A DNA stretch of 64,000 nucleotides, taken from positions 3,331,225-3,395,224 of the forward strand of contig NC_033641.1 of assembly GCF_001540865.1 (NCBI RefSeq), written 5' to 3'. The position numbers were made by a program, and so were the translations under genes. This DNA comes from Ananas comosus. Lineage: Eukaryota > Streptophyta > Magnoliopsida > Poales > Bromeliaceae. The notes under the pieces are model-generated. The model was not told the DNA's origin and did no database searches. It saw only the letters and a list, made by a program, of their open reading frames with translations. Positions 58,025 through 64,000 of the stretch are shown piece by piece; positions within the stretch are counted from its first letter, which is position 1; the number at the start of each line of letters is the position of its first letter.

Positions 58025-61000
58025 TGTCACGCCCCGAGACCGCTACCAATTTTGCCCGGCTCGGGCGCGTCAGACAGACGCCGAACGGACGGCACCTCCC
58101 CTGTCCGCCCAAGGCTAAACAACGCGATCGTGTACAACAAGTGCCCAGGAAAACAACTTGAATACATACACAATCGAGCAACAATAGCGAGAGCACAACC
58201 AGTGCTGAACAATGCAAGAGCAGGCATCACAAGTAATAAACAAGTGAACAAAGAGAGATACTATTCTATTACATCCATTCAACTGAATACATTTGATTAA
58301 CTTTACATTTATATCTCCCAAAATATGATACAAGTTCACCTCCACATCTAGATACATATTCATTCTTCCAAAACATAAACATAAAGTTTACAATTCTCCA
58401 ACTCATCTCACCCTATACATCATCAACTCTCAAGCATGTACAAGGTGGCTCTAATGCGAAGTAGGAAAGTAAACTACTACAACCTCTAGGGCGCTAAGCC
58501 CTTACCACGATCCTCGACCGGCGCGCTAGAACTCGGTCCTGCAAAAAGTGGGGTGAGAACTATCTTCCATAGTTCCCAGTGGGTTCGGCCGCCAACTCCA
58601 CGGATCTCCCCACTAGGTCTAAGCAGGCATAGAACGACAGATAGATAGATATGCGGAAATGAAAGCAGTATCGACATAGTATAAAACAATGCGAGTATCC
58701 AACTATGTCTCAATCCAATGCTATGAATGCATGAACTACATAGTGAAAGGCTAACTACCACACTACTATGTTCAACAAGAATACTTGTTCAATAGTTTAC
58801 CCAATCACTCGGTTAGCCCGGAGGCTCGCTCTCAATCTCACGTCTCAATCCCACGGCTCACCTACAGGTGCCACATCTACTCTCAGTCACACTGGTAAGG
58901 ATCCGCTAACTCGCCCAAGACCATCTACGGGACCCAAAAAGGCTATCCCTCAACCTAATCTCAAAGGGGAGGATCCGCTCACTCGCCCAACTCTCAATAT
59001 AGGTATCACAACTAAATCTCAATCTCGTAGGTGAGGAACCGCTCACACATCGTCAGAATCTACTCACTCACCCAACTCTCAATCTCGTAGGTGAGGAACC
59101 GCTCACACATAGTGAGAATCTACTCACTTACCCGAGGCCGTCTGCGGGACCCAAAAAGGCTACCCCTCGGGACCCAAAAAGGCTATCCCTATCGTGTGAC
59201 AACTCCAGAGTGCACTGCTTGCATGGAGCGACCACCTCAAGCTTCGAACAGACATATGAGTATGATCAAATCCCCGTCACTGAGGATACCCTACCACTCT
59301 AGACAACATCACTTGGGAACTAGTTCATCCCTAATTTCAACATGCAACAAGTGTTTCCTCTATACTTTACTTATCGTGCCACTAGTCAAGTTATTTACTT
59401 ATATAGATGCCACTCGTTCTTTGGTTCTCGTCAACACAAGGTTAAGTTCATTATTTACTTTACCACTATAGGATTCTAGGTCACAATTCCCCTATTCTCA
59501 TGCATCCTAAGTCAAGTGCCAACTCATGTTGCTACACTACTAAGGATCATGCAAGAATTAATGGAAATGCAACTATTTAATACCCTATTATGCATAACAG
59601 TTACACTAGTCCAAATGCCACTCGTTCTTTGTGTTCAACACTAACTAGAGTTTAATCCACATTAATCATTTCATTATAGGGTTTCACAACACTATGTCCC
59701 AATCTCATGCATACTAGGTACAAGTATTAAGCAAATAACACTACACTACCACTAGCATGCTATAACATGTAACAATACCATCTAGCACCCTATAATGCGA
59801 TATCACAATATGTAACTTGATCAACGATAACTTAGATATAGGGAGCAGTTCAACTGCTTCGGGATGGTCACCGCCCACCTTTTATAGCGTTCCGATTGCT
59901 CGTCGTCACTCGCAATCGGCCTCCCGCGACGCACGCCGCTCGGCTCGACCCAATTCACGCGTGACCACCGAACGACCTCCGATCCGCGATCCGAAAATTA
60001 AAGGTCTTCGGTTTCTTGCTACGACACTCGGAATCCGATCCTGCGATTTATGGACGCCACCTCGGCCCTCCAGGCGGAAACGAATGCCGGAAGGTCCTTT
60101 TCCTCAATATCTTTGCATCGGCTCGACGAATCGCCGAACCGACTTCGCCAACGCGTCGGAACACCTAGCAATTAGGTTTACAACCACTCAATTTAGATCA
60201 AAACCCTAGATTTCCCAAAACCCCATTTTGGAGCCTTAGGTTGCAACTAGATAAACATCCACCATTAGAGCTTTGGATTCAAGCTCTAATCATCTATTTA
60301 GGATGCTAGCGTTCCCACAAAACCATCCTTAGAGCTTAAAACCCAAACTCTAACGAGATACCATTAAAGCTCTTAAAGCTTACCTCAAGAACTAGCTCCA
60401 ATGGCTAAGAAGAAGAAGATGAAGATGATGATCAAGAGTCTTTGCTTCTTCTCCACCAATCCCTCCTCCAAAATCCACCCCTTTTTGAGAGAGAAAAGAG
60501 CTTAGAGAGGGAGGGGGATATGCTTTGGGCTCATTTGTGAGGGAGAGTGGGAGAGAAATGAGAAAAAACCCTTCTCATATAACCTTATTATGCAAAAGTT
60601 GCAAATAAGCCCCTCAACTTCATGTTACTGCATTGCCCCTGCGGGGCCATTTTTTGTATAAGGGACCGGTCCCTGGACTTGAGGGACCGGTCCCCGTAGG
60701 TCCAGAAAAATAGCATTTTAGGACTTAGCCAAATTTTCAGCTTTTTCACCGTTTCTTCTCTATTTTCGCTCGTTTCGCTCGTTTGATCTCCGATTCTTTT
60801 CAAATCGAACTGAGACTCTCCAAACATATTTTCGAGCGTGTTTTCATCATCTTTTCATCCACGCTAATGCCAGATTTAGTTCATGGCCCAACATAGCCTT
60901 TCGGGTCCCGTTTCCGCGCCTACGCGCACCGAAACGCCCGAATGCTCCCGAACTTCACCGAACTTCATCGAAACCATTCTAATGGCTCTCCAACCAAATG

Positions 61001-61041
61001 TACACCGTAACTTCATGATTTTAGAAGTCCGGTACCTTACA
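58025..61041 (-). mobile_element. Family-B gypsy solo LTR, minus strand, inserted in a GGTACC palindrome
   Basis: The minus strand starts TGTAAGG at 61041 and ends CTCGGGGCGTGACA at 58025, 3017 bp, with a perfect 5-bp duplication GGTAC (58020-58024 and 61042-61046). Its end block (CCTTGGGCGGACAGGGGAGG) matches the LTRs at 31746 and 37563. It carries direct repeats around 58800-59210 (GGTGAGGAACCGCTCACAC and GGGACCCAAAAAGGCTA units). Confidence 0.9.
60577..60703 (-). promoter_or_regulatory. GGGACCGGTCCC pair and TATA-like site, minus strand
   Basis: Two palindromes at 60662-60674 and 60683-60696. On the minus strand TTATATGAG starts at 60583, 79 bp beyond the promoter-proximal copy. Confidence 0.55.
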
Positions 61042-61407
61042 GGTACCCCGAGGTGCTGGTACCGGTACTCCAATGCAAAATGCAGAAATCTGCCCTTGCA
61101 ATGCACTTTCGATCTTCTGGCTACTCGATCACTCTTGTAACTTGTCAAAACCTCATTTCAACTCTTTAAAAGATGTGGGTTAACTCTCAATACCAATCCC
61201 ACTCTCGAACTTTGCAATTGACCAAGTTCAGAGTACTACAGTTGAATAGTGCCATTTGCAATGCACTCTTCCACTTTCGACTACTTGCTTGCTTCAGTAA
61301 CTTGCTGAAAACTTCCCGACAATCCTTCAAAAGTCATAGAATAGTTTCAATTACTATTCTAACACTCGAACTTCGCAATTTGCCAAAGTTCAGTGTACTA
61401 CACACTA

Positions 61408-61580
61408 TCCCCAGGAGATATTGGAGTTGCCTCCTCTGCCTCAAGTGAGCGAATAAAAGCGCCAATATTAGAGTCATCAATCTTATGGAGATATTGAATT
61501 TTACGGTGCCAAATATCATAATTGTCACCGTCCAACTTTTTACCTTTGATCAAATCCGCGACAAATTGTTTGAAGGCCAT
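61408..61580 (-). pseudogene. Copia gag N-terminal fragment
   Basis: From an ATG at 61580 the frame reads MAFKQFVADLIKGKKLDGDN, then YDIWHRKIQYLH, the usual start of copia gag. It ends at the solo LTR, on the other side of which pol linker and RT sequence follows; the intervening gag, protease and integrase are missing. Confidence 0.75.
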
Positions 61581-62682
61581 TTAATCTCACTAAGTTCACA
61601 CAATGCGCAGAAAAAGATATTTTAAAAATTGGCACACGATACGTATATTCAATTTTGTCGCATCTCTAATTAAATAAACTAATAATTAGATTATAGGTGC
61701 GTAAAGAAAAATTTCTTTATGCTCATAATCACATCACACACCCAACGTCAAATTTTTAATTATTTAATTAAGTTGCACAAAATATTTGGGAGTAAAATAT
61801 ATAATTTACTCTACCAAAATAAAAAAAACTCCCACTTGATATAGCATGCATAAAAAATTTATATTGTGCCAAAAGATTTTGTCCATACATTATAAAGGCA
61901 TGAAAATATCATAATATTTTAAATGCATGCATCTTATGTCACAAATGCACATTAAACCATCTAATATGCTTAAAAAAGAAATTATTTATTATATAAAAAA
62001 AAATTCGTGCTAAAAAAAATTTGTAGCCTTCCTGCAGCCCATGCTACGGGCCTGCAGGCCTGTGCAGCCTGCAGGCCGGCGCGGGCTGTGGGCCTGCCCG
62101 GGCTGCAAGCCCTCGTGGGCCACGGGGTAGGAGCGCCCCCTCCCTTTTTTTTTTTGTTTTGGGAGTCTGCTGTAGTAGCAACGCGCGGGCCCGTATGGGG
62201 CCGACCCAAAGTGGGCCTTCGTGCTCTATGCACGGGCACGTGGGTTTCTTTCCCCACAGGAAGAAACTTTTTTTTTTTGGGGAAAAACTCGTAAAATTCA
62301 TAGATTTAAACATAGGACTCCAAATCTCGTAAGAAATATATCAATAGAAAGCTTGCGAAGAGCTCTACTATATCATGCAAGTTTCATAATGAGATATGCA
62401 TTACACATCAAACAAGCCATCCGCAAAGTTTCGATTTAGGGTTTCGTTTTTCTCATAAAATACAAAACCAAATTAAATCAAAGTTTGTAGGTTTAATCTA
62501 CAAAAAAGGTGCTGCAAGATGTGTAAAAATCATGTAAAAATATCCACCCTAGAAAAATCCGCCATTAACACTCTAAGCATGCAAGAAAAAATTCAAACGA
62601 AGGTAGATATAAAACAATGCATGCAATCTCGTTAAAAGTCAATTTAGGGCACGAAATCAACCTAATAAGGCTCTGATACCAA
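61581..62682 (-). other. Copia 5' leader with a GC-rich block
   Basis: AT-rich leader between primer site and gag. At 62028-62125 it contains a strikingly GC-rich block with repeated GGGCCTGCAGGC-type palindromes. The primer site (minus strand TTGGTATCAGAGCC) is at 62669-62682. Confidence 0.6.
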
Positions 62683-63218
62683 TGTAGAACGCAGCGGAAG
62701 TATTCGTTCATACCTTTTGCGGAAGCGACTCGCACTAGAACGTGATGAGCCCGGATCGTAGAGATTGATTCACGTGTACTCGGATCGTCCACGAAGGTCT
62801 TCTAACGCTCCATACCGGCGGTAGATCGAACTACAAACGAGCACAACCTCTAATCCACCGTTCAAGACCTTTTAGAACAATAGGTTAGTGGAGGATATGG
62901 TTTCTCTCTCTCACAAGATGGCTCACAAATTACTTACGAATTTATGAGTATTTTGTCTCTATTTTTCTTGTATTATTTCTTATTATTTTTTATGAGAGAT
63001 AGCCCGTATATTTATAAGGGATCATGAAACCTCAATAGAGAAGTAAAAGATTGGGCCTAATCGGTTTATGATTGTTATCCTAATATGGCTAGAATATATC
63101 TCTAATTAGCTTTCCAATTTAAAAGCGAGATTAATCCTAGTCCAATTAGACAATATAATAACCGTCGGATCGAGCCCGATCATGGCCACACTCGATTTGG
63201 TTTTACCGAATGCCAACA
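62683..63218 (-). repeat. 5' LTR of the second copia element
   Basis: Starts TGTAGAACGCAGCGG and ends CCGAATGCCAACA, 536 bp. Confidence 0.85.
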
Positions 63219-63862
63219 TTTTGTTTCCAAAGTATTTAGACCTATGAGTAATTGAGAAAATAATTTGTTTTGTCTCACTGGAAATATATGATAAAAGAGC
63301 CAAAAAACAAGCCTTTAGTTATTAGATCCTGGGATGTCTACAAGAAATTGTCTTTTTTTTTTCAGCTTTATCTAGTGCAAAGTCTTGTATTAAGTCTTAT
63401 CATCGCTTTGTGCAGAATTTAAAATTTATTTTAACATACATTATTAATAGATTATGAACTATATCATAGTTTATAGTATACAATATATGGTCTATAAAGT
63501 AAAAAAGTAGTAATAACTAAGAAACAATCTTGTAAATTTAATATACTATTTGTTAAATAAAAGTTTATATAGTTATTGGTATTTTAAATTTAATATCATA
63601 AAAATATTTATGGAGATGTTTTTTAATCCAATATATTTAAATTGTTATACAATTTAGATCAAAATGAATATAAAGATGTCATTAATATATTTGATAACTA
63701 TTTAAGTCTTAAATTAAAAAACTATCCTTTCACTAAAGGGTGCCAACAAAACAACTGAGTGAAAGGATGCGTCATTCACAAATTGTTTATAATTCTCTGA
63801 ATAAACTTTACGATTTTTTAGGGAGAGTTGACGTGGCTTCATGCACGTCCTCCACATTCTCC
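63219..63862. other. AT-rich sequence, no feature seen
   Basis: No gene, LTR or MITE end is recognised. It may be more of LysRS intron 1 or intergenic sequence. Confidence 0.4.
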
Positions 63863-63886
63863 TATATATATATATATATATATATA
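63863..63886. repeat. (TA)n microsatellite abutting a MITE end
   Basis: 24 bases of TA directly joined to the terminal repeat of the MITE at 63887. Confidence 0.9.
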
Positions 63887-64000
63887 GTCCGGCTACTATA
63901 CTCTTATGAGTACGATCGCCCTCGTACTCATAAGTCGTTTTCGATGATAGAGCTTTCAAATCGACGATCCATACCGTTAAACGTTATTTACAGCATTTAA
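63887..64000. mobile_element. MITE, left end, runs off the window
   Basis: GTCCGGCTACTATACTC and an internal CTTTCAAATCGACGATCC block parallel GTACGGCTAGG and CTTTCGAATCGATGATCG of the MITE at 4164-4717, so both belong to one broad family. Confidence 0.6.

Larger units (their letters stand above)
54878..61402 (-). mobile_element. A-like gypsy solo LTR, minus strand
   Basis: On the minus strand it starts TGTAGTACACTGAAC at 61402 and ends GGGCATGACA at 54878. It is flanked by a perfect 5-bp duplication CACTA (54873-54877 and 61403-61407). The 3' end resembles family A (a block near GACCCGCCGTGTACACC). Net of the nested LTR it is about 3.5 kb, longer than family A. It contains GGTACCGGTAC palindromes on both sides of the nested insertion. 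No coding domain. Confidence 0.85.
52197..63218 (-). mobile_element. Ty1/copia retrotransposon, minus strand, internally deleted, with nested solo LTRs
   Basis: The two LTRs (52197-52734 and 62683-63218, about 537 bp each) are very similar and are joined to a tRNA-Met primer site at the right inner edge. Only the start of gag (61408-61580) and RT (53661-54822) remain, so protease, integrase and most of gag are deleted. An A-like solo LTR occupies 54878-61402. No matching target duplication was found (ACCAA left, TTTTG right). Confidence 0.82.

Noticed and set aside
58800..59210. CRISPR-like repeat array
   Set aside because: Units vary in spacing and sequence and lie inside a plant LTR; ordinary minisatellite.
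61990..62310. Overlapping frames of about 90 residues around the GC-rich block
   Set aside because: They occur on both strands because of the GC-rich palindromes and poly-T runs; no family resemblance.

Overview
This window comes from a flowering-plant nuclear genome. The best fit is a non-grass monocot, with pineapple (Ananas) as a tentative guess from the style of the LTRs. Almost everything in it is transposable element. Only two host genes can be supported. One is a three-exon gene for a small EDRK-rich factor (SERF/4F5 family) on the minus strand at 25360-26399. The other is the first coding exon of an organellar lysyl-tRNA synthetase on the plus strand at 51641-51883; its remaining exons are not in view, because the rest of the window is a nested retrotransposon block.

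Layout, left half. 1-1976 is unassigned sequence with GA and CA tracts. 1977-20110 is one Tork-like Ty1/copia element on the minus strand. Its left LTR is split by a minus-strand solo LTR (2618-5298, 'family A'), which itself carries a MITE. Its right LTR is split by a 9.5-kb Tat-type Ty3/gypsy element (9936-19456, TSD CGAGG) and a hAT-type MITE (19480-19912, TSD GTCGCGGC). Each copia LTR shows the other's insertion sites empty, so the nesting order can be read directly. 20111-20943 is a decayed gypsy gag. Then follow a 211-bp MITE with a 10-bp TSD, about 1.9 kb of unassigned sequence, a 695-bp PIF/Harbinger-type MITE (TSD TTA) and the SERF gene.

Layout, right half. 28117-37562 is a chromovirus-like gypsy element (LTRs of family A). 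Its protease active site is split by a family-B solo LTR, its RT domain is deleted and its 3' LTR is cut by the next element. 37563-43881 is a second gypsy element (5' LTR related to family B, with a 1.2-kb solo LTR inside) that stops abruptly in RT at a large palindrome. 43882-50093 is a roughly 1.2-kb foldback palindrome opened up by a family-A solo LTR, which in turn contains a family-B solo LTR. After an AT-rich stretch comes the LysRS exon. 52197-63218 is a heavily deleted copia element containing an A-like solo LTR (54878-61402), which contains another family-B solo LTR (58025-61041). The window ends in a truncated MITE next to a TA microsatellite.

Two observations stand out. (1) The LTRs carry clusters of CCGG-centred palindromes (GGTACCGGTACC, GGGACCGGTCCC or GGGTCCGGACCC types). 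In nine LTRs examined the promoter-proximal palindrome lies about 67-82 bp upstream of a TATA-like box, and members of one LTR family carry different palindrome types in the same slot. (2) The SERF gene has an apparent U12-type AT-AC first intron. Splicing it restores the family N-terminus exactly. Lineage names of transposons and the organism guess are from recognition only; no database search was possible.
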